Source of the DNA: Carnegiea gigantea
Lineage: Eukaryota; Streptophyta; Magnoliopsida; Caryophyllales; Cactaceae
Direction of reading: 5' to 3'
Length of the DNA: 64,000 nt
NCBI GenBank assembly: GCA_029747015.1
Contig: JAKOGI010000009.1
Location: 1,492,501 to 1,556,500 of the forward strand
Notes under the pieces: model-generated
Told to the model about the DNA's origin: nothing
What the model saw: the letters and a program-made list of their open reading frames with translations, nothing else
The model's database searches: none
Position numbers and translations under genes: made by a program
Part shown: piece by piece, positions 47,550-58,992 of the stretch
Position numbering within the stretch: the first letter of the stretch is position 1
Layout of the letters: the number at the start of each line of letters is the position of its first letter

Positions 47550-49340
47550 GTGAAATGTTTGTTAATATTGGTGGTAGAGTTTTGTTGTATTGTTGTACTC
47601 TAGCATCGAATTAGGTGTGATTTTTTAACTTTAAGGTTATTAGGTGTTTGTAGAAGTATAGAACTTATAAAGTATACAAGCAAGTTGTATCCATTTAGTT
47701 CACCTTTTTTATCCATCATTCCAAGATTAACTTTTTACCCAACTTTTAAAAAAAAAGATCTTATGAGGCAATCCAATATAAAAATATAAAAACAGTAAGA
47801 TTTGTTCGTCCATTGAATTTAAAATATCTATTCTACTCAATGAAAATAACTCATCTATTTTTAATAAAAAGTCCAACTATAACAATTACAGTAAAATAAG
47901 AGTGTTGTATTGTGTAGTACATGATAAAGGATCCATCAACTATACGGCCGCTTACGTTGTATTACATTTTTCAAACGTATGGTAAGTTATAAGCAATGTA
48001 TCAACATTCCGATGATTTGACAAATACAATATTAAGAACAATATTTTACAAGACACTTTTCTCTACATGTACACATCCTATACAAATGCAATAATTAAAT
48101 AAAAGTACAACATTTTATAATCTTTTTATATGTGCACATACCGCACAATTGTAGCCTAATCTCTTCACAAGAAACCAAAGTGTGGAAAAAGAAACCAAAC
48201 TGTGATCATGTACCCTTTTATAGGTGGGCTTTTACCCTTGTATCTGAAATTCTTAGGAATGCCTCTGGCGACTATCTGGATGAGGATATATGAATGAAAT
48301 GTTCCGTCCATTTTAGTAATTAGTGTTGGCAAAAATCCATCTGACTCAGAAAAGGGTATGAAATTTTTGTTCGAATTTAAAATTCGTATAATTGTTTCTA
48401 TCTTAATTGAAATTTGGGTAAGGTTTGAGTTTCACAATTCATGTATGGGTTATACAAATCCTAGGTATGGACAAATTTGGACATTCGAAAAATTATGGTT
48501 CAAACATTTGGACAATTGGATTTAAGAATATTTTCGAACCAAGATCTCCTAAATTTGCGATCAAAATTTCAGACAATTAGGTCCAAACATTAAAAATTTG
48601 GGTTCGGGTTAGGTCATATGCATAGTTTCGGTCAAATTACAAAAAGTTTAAATCATAAATTTGGACATTCCGAAAATTGAGTTCAAGCCCTGTTAGAACG
48701 TTTAAATTTGCAACTCCGATAGATCCATATATGATTCTTTTGTCCAAATTTTTGAATTGTTTGAACCCGGATTGAACTGAACCCAAAATTTTGAGAGCAC
48801 TATGAGCAACAATTTTTGCCATTAAATGACAAAGCATTTGATTGTTTGACTCGCAAGTAGGCAAGCTTAATAGCCCAAGTTCTTGTTGGATTAAAAAGTT
48901 AACAAATTTAAAATTAGGTCAATAATAAGTAGGGGAGAGTTGGCCATTCACGATCTAATCTTTCAATTTTTTGGGGTTTACTTTTTTTTTTGGTACGACT
49001 TTCTTAACTTACTTATGTAATAAACTTTGGTGGAGTGTATCACAAACAATTTATGTGCGATAATGATTGTTAAATGAAGATTTTTTTATATATAAAGTTG
49101 TTCTATTTTAAAACAGTTTAAAAACAAGCAATCTAAGTTGGCCCACTTAACTTTTAGTTTAAAAACAAGGAACCTAAATTGGCCCACTTATTTACATACA
49201 TAAAAGCTCAACTTGATCTGCTTTACTAAGGAGTCAACTTTAGTCCAACGTGACTGGTAGCTAGCCTGTATCAGATATGACCAGACTTGTTGCCTGTGCT
49301 TGTGAGGCTGTGATTTGTATTGTTGGTTTCTTGCCATTAT
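47550..49340. other. AT-rich region upstream of the PRP2-like gene
   Basis: No gene seen. At about 49116-49190 a ~43-bp unit ('GTTTAAAAACAAGSAAYCTA...GGCCCACTTA') is present twice in tandem. Promoter elements for the gene must lie near its right end, but I cannot assign a TATA box with confidence. Confidence 0.35.
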
Positions 49341-49379
49341 GCCTAAGGTCGGTTGTCCGATGACCCCCACAATTTATTT

Positions 49380-49691
49380 TTCGCTCAAACCATCCTTTTG
49401 TTGTTTTTTTTGGGTGTAATCCCCGTTTTCGAGTCATCCCTCCTCCCTTCCTCCCTCTCTGATCGTTCTTGGCTTCTTGCACAGGCAGTCGTACATCCAA
49501 ATTGCCCCGCCACTTCCGCCACCACAGTTACCGCCACGGCCACCACTCCGCCTCCACACAATCCAAGTCGCCGCCCTCCGTGCTCGCCGGCCGCATACGC
49601 CATACTGTCGCAGCCGCCGCCCTCCGCCCTCGGCACTCCACTCCAGGACGAAAAGGAAAAGGCACTAACCCTAATACTTCAAGAATTCTAG
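49380..49691 (+). other. Probable 5' UTR exon of the PRP2-like gene
   Basis: GC-rich, CT- and CCGCC-rich leader. It ends at a donor (TTCTAG|GTAACT) at 49691, and the acceptor of the first coding exon is at 49928 (GATTGCAG). The transcription start is a guess. Confidence 0.5.
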
Positions 49692-49944
49692 GTAACTACT
49701 TATAATTTTAGCCGCTATTTGTCAATTTATTAATTATTTGGCATTTAATTACTTATATTAGCTTCACTTCGCCCTTCTCCTCGGTTTTAGATGCCCTAAT
49801 TGTTGAGTTGGTTGTCAGTGATTTCTTCGTTACTTCGTCAAACTCACTCATACGATGTTATAACACTTCGATTTTCAGCTTGTCATTTACATTGTTTTTT
49901 AAAATCTATTTCTGTGATTCGATTGCAGCGGTGTCTCTGCTCCA

Positions 49945-52900
49945 ATGGGCAGTGAAGCAAATTTAAAATCATGGATTTCCGACAAATTGATGTCTTTGCT
50001 TGGGTATTCTCAGCCTACAGTTGTCCAGTATGTTATTGGCTTGAGTAAGTGTTGAATTTGCTTACAGTCAAGCACTATTTTTTTTGTTTTTGTTTTTTGG
50101 TGGTTGTGGTTGAGATGGGTTTTAGGAATTTAATGTTCGGGTTTTTTTGGGTTGATTTTTGGTGGTTCCTTTTGCAGCTAAGCAAGCTTCTTCACCTGCT
50201 GACGTTGTTGGGACGCTTGTGGAGTTTGGCTTGTCATCCTCCGGTGAAACTCGAGCTTTTGCAAAAGAGATTGCTCGGGTTCCTCGGAAGAGTGGTGGAG
50301 TCAATGTGAGTTCTTTATAGAATTTTATGTGATTTTATAAGTGCTTCTAGTGACTCTTCTGCATTTGCTGGTTTTGCCTTTCTATTATGCTCTTTAATTT
50401 TCTTTTGGAATGGGAGGAGGTGAACTTGTTAAAAATTACCCTTGATTTGAATAGCATCTTATTCTATGGATTGAACACGTAGGATCTAGAAGATTCTTCA
50501 TCAAGATGTAATCCATTAGAACCATAGCTGAAAATTTCCCGACAATGTTGCCTCCTGATATCCTATGTGTGGTTTGTGCGATTGTGCTATGATAAGGGAG
50601 AGACCGGTAATCACTTGTTTTTGTGAAGCTGGAAAAAACGTTTTTTGGGTAGTATGAACATGGCCTGTATGCATGGCTTTGATTTTGACTCTTCTAGGTA
50701 GCTATGTTGGGTTTGTTCTGAGCTTAGTTTTGAAAGGCGCGAGCCGCACTGAGACGCATAGGGTCCCAAAATACAAAGTGCAAGGCACGAGGTGAAAGCA
50801 CTTCTATGCAAAAATTTTTATAAATCTTTCACATTTTACAAAACATATTTTGCATAAACAAGTTAGATAAATGCATTAAAAAGTTACTAGACATCAATAT
50901 AACTACTAAAACCACAAATGACCTTAGGATATGTTATCATGTCATTGTAATTTCCCAATGGACACACTTACTGTACAAGCATAGCTCACCTTTAAGCTCC
51001 CAAGTAAGGAAAAGAAGAAAAAAGGTAAAGGCAAGGCTAAGAAAAAGGTGGATGATATAGCCTTGCATCGTTAAGGCGCATCTCATCCCCTCCGAGGCGC
51101 TAACCTAGTAACGTTATGCCGAGGCGCGCCTAGGCGTGCCTCAGGCGGGCTTTTTTGAACTAAGGTTTTGGGTGAGGGGTTGAACTTCCCCTTAAGGTTT
51201 TCCTGTTTGGCTATTTTGTTTGTGCTGTGCTTGGAGAGGAATGACGTGATCCTCTGGAATATGGTTTCTGTGTATATAGCCTTGTGACAAACACAATACC
51301 TGTGTAGCCATACAAATGCTTTTGGCCCTATAATCTGCGGCATGATGGGAACATAACCACCCCCTTCTTACTCTTGATTTGTGGCTGGATGTCTCCTAGT
51401 CTTTTCGTCTTCCTGGGTGAAGTTGTTGTAGCTGTATGAAATTATTTTCCTCTTCCTAGGAAAAAAGAGTCTTGATAATAAATATCTTTGATAATAATAT
51501 CTTTGATCCGTTGAGGAGACTTCAAAGACTCTTGTTTCTCTCTCGCCGAATAGTCAAAAAGATCGCTTGGGGGATTAATAAGACACTTTTGTCTTTAACT
51601 TTCCTCCCAAAAACACCATCCCAAGCTAAAAGATGATTCCTTACAGAATCACAAACAACCGAAGAAACCACCAAGCAACTATAGGTTAACTTCCAAAGAG
51701 CCCTTGCAAATTGACAATGAAACAATAGTTGATCAGCCGTATCCAAATCCTCTTTGCACATAGCATCTATTCACCAAGATAATTCCCTTCTTTTATAAAT
51801 TAGTACATGTCGAAATACTGCCATGTGAAGCTTCCCACACAAAAACTGACACCTTTAAGGGAGCTGAGGTCTTTTCCAAATAGTTTTCCAGGGGAACCAC
51901 CCCAAAGAACTAGACTGAATGACGAAGACAAAATAAGAGAGGAGTTTGCCTTTAAATAATAAGACTTGACAGTGAAAACTCCCTGATGTAGGACGCTCTA
52001 AGAGCAATTCCTACAAAGGGAAATAATTGGTGTAGGACGCTTTAAGAGCAATTTTCACACCGAGAAAATTCACACAAGAACTTTCACTTAAATTCAATAT
52101 CACTTTTTATTCGTTCCTAGCTGCTGCCCTTCGCTTTTTCCTTTTTCCTTCCACGTTTACCCCCCCTAAAAAAAAGAAGCTAAACCAGAAACCTTAACCC
52201 TTGCTGCCCACCCGTTGGCTACCACAACCACCGATCACCACCCGGAGGTCGCCACATCGGGCTGAACCCCCTGGACCTCCATTGCCACCGGCCGTTCGTC
52301 GGAAGCCTCAACTCTCAAATTTGGCAAACCCTAACCCTAGCCGCACACCACCGGCGCTCGATTCCACCACCTAGTCCAACCGCTCACCACCACCACCACT
52401 CGATCCACCGGCCTCGCCCGACCACCACCCTCGCCTCCATCACCATCGGCCGGCTCGCCTGAAACCTATCAATCCCTATTCGCGAAAACCCTAACTATCC
52501 GAAACCCTAGACCCCAAATTCACATCCCAACCCTCACATTCATCCTAAATCCATTTCATTCCTGCATTACCCACCAAATTTCGTCGCAAAACCTAAAACA
52601 ATTGAATTAAATTGCTACACTTCGTGCTTCAATTGTTTTGGCACCAACTACGAACCCTAACCCTAAAAATCGCCACCAATTCATCAATTTCCTCCAAAAT
52701 TGACATCATTTCTCCACTTCCCTCTCCATTTCGCTACCGAGCCCCATCTCAATTGAAAGGGAATGCTTTGATTTGGCCACTAAGACCACTCTACCATGGT
52801 TCTGCCACTGTTTCCTGTTACTATTGGTTGCCAGATTTGCTCTCATCTTCTGGTGCTTGCTGATTTATGACATTGTCATGGCATCGCTAAATTCAACATG

Positions 52901-55900
52901 TTTATTGAAACAAGATCTTCCAAATCAACTATGCAAAGTTGGAACTGAATTGCTTACTTCCCTACCATCTTCCAACAATCTCCTTGAATTGTTGGAAAAA
53001 ACTTGAAAGCCTTTTGGCTCAAGTATATCAAGACCCTTCAAAATCCATACCAGATGCGCTAGTGCCTATAAATGGAATTTTGATCTCTGAAGTGCCTACA
53101 AATCAAGCAGATTTTGATGTGCAAATTTCTCTTGCTTTATGCCTTTCTAAGCTCATTCGTATTACAGCACCGAATCCCCTTTTTGAAGATGAGCTAATGA
53201 AGAAAGTCTTTCGAGTCATTGTGTCATCTTTTGAGGCCCTACCTAATAGTGATGGCAAATCATACCATAAGAGACACGCATACTTGAATCCATGTCTAGA
53301 GTTAAGTCTTATGCGGTGCTGTTAGATCTTGAATGTGATGCCCTTGTCTTGGACATTTTCCACCATCTGTTAGCATCCCCTAAAGATGATCATTCTTCTA
53401 TGACTCTTGCATATGTAGAGTCCATCCTCGTGGGTATTCTCACTGAAGCGGATGACCTCTTGTTGGAATTTCTTATTTCCATACTCTATCGGAGTCATCA
53501 AGTTATTAGTCGAAGGGTATTGGATGCGTGTACACCTCGGATCCCACTTCAACAACTTATGTCATCTATAGATGAAATTACACAAATCAAGGAGAACGAA
53601 ATTAAAGAAGGTCCGAATAAGGAGGGCACGGGGTTCAAAAATGCGGATGAGGAGTATCAAAGTGCTATATATGAATGCAAGACATTGCCACATTCTGGAG
53701 ATTTTGGTCTTGGTGTCCATAATCTTATCATGTGGAGATGTCAAGACTTGAAAGTGAGTATGTTGATTTGGTTATATCTAGTGAACTCCTAGCTGGCAAG
53801 AAGTTACATCCGCTAATTGCATTGCTCCTTTTCTTGGAGAAGTTGAAAGCCTTACAGTTTTTCCATTTGCGGCGTGAAGTGAAGTTGTCCCTTTACTTGG
53901 ATTCCTTCTTTCTACCTCTGTGCAAAACTCGAGGTTGAGTTATTTCCAACCAAGGGAGAATGATGCAGGATAAGAGTGAAGAATGGTTAAAAAGATTTAG
54001 GAAATTAGAATATTTTGATATTGGAGATCTTTTATATTTTTTAATTATTTTTGTAGGTTATTTTTAAGCATCTTTTAGGATAACCTAAATAAGGATATTT
54101 AGTGATGTTTTATTAAGATTTAGTTTCCTAATCTATTAGGATAATATTAGGTTATATATTTTTATCCTTTTCTAGTTTATATCTTATTATTTAGGTTTTC
54201 TAATACTAGTTAGCCTCTTCGTTATATAAATCCCTTTATGTAATTGAAGAAGGCAGATTATGAATAAGAAATGATATTGAATTTAAGTTAAAGTTCTTGT
54301 ATGAATTTTATCAGTGTGGGAATTGCTCTTAGAGCTTCCTACATCAATTATTTCCCTTTGTAGGAATTGCTCTTAGAGCGTCCTACATCACTCCTTTAGA
54401 GTTGAGATCCCAAGTAACCACATCAGGTGAGTGTTGGGGTATAATCTCATTCAACTTGCTGAGAAAGGTGGCAAGAATAGTATCATCAACCAAAGCATTG
54501 CGTATGAAAACTGGAGACCACACAATAGTGCCAGGCCCACGTTGACATTATCTGCAATGGTAGCATCTCTATTCACAGCAAGCACATAAGAAGATGGGAA
54601 GAGATCTCGTAGAGGATTCTCTTGAGACCAACGATCGTGCGTGCAATAGTAGCTATAATATTCTGAAGTTTTTACTTATCTAGTTTAGGTAGGTGTGTGG
54701 CTTATTCATGAAGTTTGGCTATAAACTGATGATGTAGATCACTTGTTCTTTTCACAGTTGTGCTTGTTCTTCTCACAGTTGTGGTTTAAGCTGAATTAGA
54801 TCGTTTCTTGTTCCCTACAACACAAGTGTAAGTAATGACGTTACGGGAATTGCAGTCTTGGTGGACAATAAATTAAGCAGCATATAAGCAATCAACATCA
54901 AACTAGACCACTAAAGTTGAAAACACTAGAGGTTTAGAAGGATGTACTAGCTTGACTAGTATGGTTTGCAGCTCAATGGATGCAGCAGAAGACACTGATA
55001 CTTCAGTTATGTTGTCTCAAATTTAGTTCATGAATCATGACTACAATCAATGTTCGGAGCATTTTGCAGTTTACAATCTTCATCTAGATAAGAACTTGCA
55101 CATTTTAAGATGCTGTTATCTAAGAAACCTGGATAATTAGGTTTTCCTCAATTGATGAAGAGAACTGAAAATCCACTTTTCTTGACTGCAAGAAAATCCA
55201 AATGTGATGGATTTTTGTAATTGTCCCTTTTGTACACGGCGATGCTCCATGGTGTTTTACAATATACTTTTGATTCTTGTTCCCAAAAAAAGAAAAAGAT
55301 TTCTCAGAAATGAATATTTTTTTAATTTTTTTTTTTGGTAAGTAATCAATAGATATATTAAATGGACATGAAGGGGATGTCACCCATGTACAAAAGGGGC
55401 AATACAAAACATTATGCCTTAAAGCTCTCATCCATAATGCAATCGAATTTCTCAGAAATGATTATGGCTGTGGGACTTTCGGATGATTATGGCTGTGTGA
55501 GCCTTATTATATGCCAAGCAGACAATTAGTGTGCAAGTATAACATCACGAACCAGGTCTTCTATTTATGACACCCTGGACTTCATTATTAACCCAGAAAA
55601 GAATGATGCTTTCAAATGAACGAACAATAAACGGGATGCCTGCGAGGAAAGTTAATGAATTGTGTATTGTGTAATTGGCATTTAGCATCAGGTTATGTGC
55701 ATTCGGCTGACAGGAAGTCAGGGATAATGTTGCTCTCGATCAAGCACCGCTTTCACTGGAGTTAGAATGTTAGATGTGTATTTAGTATTTATGTTCCTTA
55801 TGCGAGGAACTTACTGCATCCATGGCTGGGATGATTTCATGGTTGTCATGTTGCAACTGACTAGGAGATAGTGCAGACTTGCAGCCCAGGTGACCTGTTT

Positions 55901-58900
55901 GCTTTTTGTAGCACTATGGTGTGGAATGTACTTTGGTCCAGCTTCGTCTATGTTAGAAATTCTGCAAATGAAGCAGTTGGTTTCTGTTGAAAATTTTACA
56001 TATAAATGCACCATGTCTCCTACACTGGTATGTCTGTTTACTACGTGAGATTGCTGGTTGAACTCTTAGCTGATTCTACTGCTTGAATTTGCAGTCAGAG
56101 GAAGAACAATTTCGCGATCAAAGAGAGAGGGAAGAATTAGAAAGACATATTCGAAAATGGGATGCTGCTCGGACGCAGAAGGTAACTGTTTTTCATATCT
56201 GCAATGGTTATTTGCTGTCCTATCCAGCATCATTATACTAGAGGGAGTTTCTACTTAAAGCTTTAGCTGTTGCCATCCAGACGGGAGTTTCTACTTAAAG
56301 CTTTAGCAGTTGCCATTCAGACCATAATATTGATTATTGACACGCTTAAACTATGGGAGGGTGGGCCTTTTTACATAGAAAAAAAGGAATAACCCTTCTT
56401 ATTATGGGACTGCAAATTTAATATGGAGCAAAGCATGTCTGATGTAATGATTCTGTTGGTTGTCTTTTCGTGGGATGTAGTTAACTTTCTCTGGGATGCG
56501 TTCTTATTATCCCTTTGGATCTTTAATAACTATTTTTTTCCTAAGTTGCAGAACATTTTAATTTGTACGTGCTGAATGCATCATGAACCTGCTCTTTTAT
56601 GTTGAGGACAACATATTTTTATCTCAAAAACTGGACTTATTGCAGTCTTAACTGCAAATTCTGACATAGGGTTGCTTATTGTGGGAACAACTTTATTAGC
56701 ATGCTGTTGCATAATTACTGCATGAAAATAGTTTCCATTATGTGACTAAATTCTTAACTGTGGAAGATGTATGATTTGTATGTCGCGTTCCTTGGTTGCT
56801 TGATGCTTAACAAGGTTTTGGCACACAATTAGCCACTTTCCATGGTGGTTGTTGGAGATGGCCTTACATAAGTATTGCTGAAAATTAGTTTCCATGATGT
56901 GAACTGTTTGTTGACACTAGAAGCTGTTGGGTTTGTGTGTGGGTTTCCTATTTGCTTTGTATGTAAGGTTTCTGGTTGTGCTACATGTTCAACTATTTCC
57001 TTCTGTATTTGTATATTGTGCCTGTGCAACTTCCATTAGCCAATTTTCTTGTTGCATTGATTGCAGAACAATGAAGCACGCAACTGTGCGCGGCAATGAT
57101 TTTGGATTCTAGCCTTTTGTTTTATTTTAGAAAGTGTATTATATTATGTTGTTCCATTTGTGTTCACACAATTTTGTTTATAGCATGCTGATGTTACTGG
57201 TTTAATTTGTAGCTTACGGAGCCAAAGATGTCAAAGGAGGAGGAAGGTATGTTAGATAAGCGCCCAAGTTGTGCACATAGTAGGAAATAGACAGAAAAGC
57301 AGTTTTTCACTTGCTGTCTTTCACTTGACTGATTTCTGAATATGTATTCCCTTACTGCAGAGGAGGCGATTCGGAGATCCAATGCTTTGGAGAAAGATGA
57401 TCTTGAAGCTCTAAGGTTTGTTGCTTGCTTGATCTTCTGGTCAAGTATTTGGAGTGATTATATCTCATATATTGTGTACATATGTCCAGAACATGGTATA
57501 ATTAAGTTTGCTATTCATGTCACTTAGAGAACCTGCCATGCTAATATTCTCTGAAGCGATATATTAATGGTCTTTTTATATCTTTGACTTGGATGATTCT
57601 CTAGTCTCCCCTCCCCCCACCCCCAATAGGTCTGTTTGTTAGATGTTGGAGATGCAGATTAAAAACCAAACCAGAGATGGAGTTGACCTGATGTCATAGT
57701 GTATTTGTAGAACTTCTAGTGAGTGAGGAATAGCTCAGCAGAGGAATTTGGCGACCAATATGTGTCCAGCATGTAGGGTGGACTGTCAAAAGACGAGAAA
57801 GGGGGGAGGGTATCTATCTCGGTCAAAGATTTCTTTGCGCATGACTTCTCTTCTTGAGTATATATGTTCTCTTATTGCTCAAGAAAAAGGGGAAAATAAT
57901 TCTGCCTGCTGATGCTTATTTTCCGTGTATTTTTAACTTAAAGCCACCTTTTTCTTTGTCTTCTTTTTCAGTGCATTGGTTCTGGACTTTAGAATATACA
58001 TGGGATAGCCATTATTACTGTTACAGCTGATATGTTATCTTCTGTCAACTGATGTTAATCCATGTCCTGTAAAGCCAAAGGCCCTAAGCTATCTCTTTAA
58101 TGTAGCTGGTTGCTTATAGTGACCTCTGCTGACTGCTAATGTTATTTGTCTTCTTTTCTCTCTGCTTCAGAAAAGTCTCAAGACAAGAATACTTAAAGAA
58201 AAGGGAGAAAAAGAAACTGGAGGAACTCAGGTATACATGCAAGATTGCTTCTTTGCCTAAAAGCTAAAAATATTTTTGACCATAATGGTTTAGTAGTTTG
58301 TGAATTTGCTATACTCTTTGCTTTTCTTGCCCCTGTTTGACAACTGTCATTTTTCTCATTGTGCAGAGATGAAATAGAAGATGAGCAATATTTGTTTGAA
58401 GGTGTTGAGCTGACTGAAGCAGAATGCCGTGAATTAAGGTGATAAATAGTTCATATGTATTAATTTTATTTAGTCTTTAACCTTTTTGCATATGTAACTG
58501 CTGGGGGCTTGGCTGCCCTGCAAGACCAAGAGATTTATGGGCCACTGGATTGTCATCTGGGATCAAATTGTTGAATATGCTTTGCTTCGTTTGTTCAAGC
58601 CCTACTCTTGCCAAGTGATCGAAGGTTCAAGTATTGAATGAATATTCAAACTTGATCCCTTCCCGAACCAAACTTGAATCGGTCTAGAAATAAAAGTTGG
58701 ACAAATGATTCTACAAAAGCAGACTCTAGAGAAAATAGAATGACATCTGAGCTGTATTTTCAGACTTTCACAGTTTCGTAAAACTGTGGCTTCAATTCTC
58801 TAAATCCCGTAGTCCTATTCCTATATATATGGTATAACCTGGCTTCCTGTATCTGCCGTGTTTCTATCTAAAGGATGTGATGTCTATAATCCTCTCAGCT

Positions 58901-58992
58901 AGTGATGACATCTATATTATGGCAGGTACAAAAAGGAAATATACGAACTTGTTACCAAGCGGTGGACAGAAGATGCCGGTGAGATAAGCGAG
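49945..58992 (+). CDS. ESP3: PRP2/DHX16-type spliceosomal DEAH-box ATPase, N-terminal exons only
   Basis: Coding blocks: 49945-50044, 50178-50305, 56095-56181, 57213-57246, 57361-57415, 58171-58230, 58367-58438 and 58926-58992. All are bounded by GT/AG and join in one frame. The start ATG is 17 bases after an acceptor. The N-terminus [15 protein letters not shown], then [15 protein letters not shown], forms a PWI-like helical domain. Later blocks include '[10 protein letters not shown]', '[13 protein letters not shown]', '[20 protein letters not shown]', '[18 protein letters not shown]' and '[13 protein letters not shown]', as in plant PRP2 orthologues (ESP3, MEE29). The family remodels the activated spliceosome before the first splicing step. 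The acidic/basic exon expected after GGVN is not visible, and the helicase core (exons after 58992) is absent from the window. Skipping the missing exon keeps the frame. Confidence 0.85.
50723..51164. repeat. Foldback element with GGCGCG-rich arms in an intron
   Basis: Ends CTTAGTTTTGAAAGGCGCG (50723) and, reversed, CTTAGTTCAAAAAAGCCCGC (51164) are inverted repeats. Arms are rich in AGGCGCGCC-type motifs. No gene. No target duplication identified. Confidence 0.55.
52878..53560 (+). pseudogene. PDS5: Intron-free, frameshifted fragment of PDS5 (cohesin cofactor)
   Basis: From ATG 52878: '[17 protein letters not shown]', then after a frameshift near 53000 '[20 protein letters not shown]', '[20 protein letters not shown]' and '[13 protein letters not shown]', then after a second shift near 53290 '[18 protein letters not shown]' and '[20 protein letters not shown]'. 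This follows the N-terminal HEAT-repeat region of plant PDS5 for about 220 residues. PDS5 regulates sister-chromatid cohesion. Plant PDS5 genes have introns here. None is visible, suggesting capture through an mRNA. The following stretch to 53940 is open in pieces but unidentified. The frameshifts make a functional protein unlikely, though some RNA could be made from the LTR. Confidence 0.75.
53961..54346 (+). repeat. 3' LTR of the PDS5-carrying element
   Basis: 386 bp, starting TGATGCAGGATAAG after the purine tract AAGGGAGAA and ending TTCCTACATCA. It is followed by a 44-bp tail that repeats the LTR end (GGAATTGCTCTTAGAGC...CCTACATCA). It contains a TATATAAATCCC-like promoter segment near 54223. 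Confidence 0.7.
54666..56094 (+). other. Large intron of the PRP2-like gene, right part
   Basis: No exon found. Contains a ~24-bp tandem duplication near 54740-54785 (CTTGTTCTT(T/C)TCACAGTTGTG) and the LINE insertion at 55314. It ends at the acceptor AATTTGCAG, 56094. Confidence 0.5.
55314..55446 (-). mobile_element. 5'-truncated LINE insertion (133 bp) with 15-bp target duplication
   Basis: ATTTCTCAGAAATGA occurs at 55299-55313 and 55447-55461. Between them lies the 3' end of the same LINE family as 7232-13490 ('GGATGTCACCCATGTA', 'ATAATGCAAT') with its A-tail as a T-tract at 55320-55335. Confidence 0.9.
56238..56322 (+). repeat. ~41-bp tandem duplication in an intron
   Basis: 'GGGAGTTTCTACTTAAAGCT' plus about 20 bp (to 'GCCATYCAGAC') is present twice with one or two changes. 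Confidence 0.85.

Larger units (their letters stand above)
51984..54390 (+). mobile_element. LTR-derived element with ~130-bp terminal inverted repeats carrying a PDS5 fragment
   Basis: Left end TGATGTAGGACGCTCTAAGA and its exact complement at the right end (54390). The inverted repeats extend about 130 bp (51984-52115 against 54258-54390). Flanking CTCCC/CTCCT is an imperfect 5-bp duplication. On the right the repeat overlaps a 386-bp LTR (53961-54346, TGATGCAGG...CCTACATCA) preceded by AAGGGAGAA, so the element derives from a Ty3/gypsy retrotransposon related to 6546-6863. Its C-rich leader (52190-52830) is followed not by gag but by a PDS5 fragment. Confidence 0.7.
51480..54665 (-). pseudogene. 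L1-type LINE fragment (C-terminal ORF2), split by the PDS5-carrying element
   Basis: Minus strand: 54665-54391 encodes '[19 protein letters not shown]' and '[11 protein letters not shown]'. The reading continues directly at 51983 with 'VFTVKSYY', then '[20 protein letters not shown]' (51761 downwards, the zf-RVT Cys/His block) and '[11 protein letters not shown]'. That the two halves join in frame across 51984-54390 proves the insertion. Stops are present, and neither a 5' nor a standard 3' LINE end is found. Confidence 0.75.

Noticed and set aside
49385..49705. Several overlapping frames in the GC-rich leader
   Set aside because: They are on both strands with Pro/Arg-rich composition; the region is better explained as 5' UTR with a splice donor at 49691.
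51000..51070. Lys-rich stretch ([15 protein letters not shown]) as the missing exon of the PRP2-like gene
   Set aside because: It lies inside the foldback element 50723-51164, lacks the conserved residues expected and has no matching splice sites.
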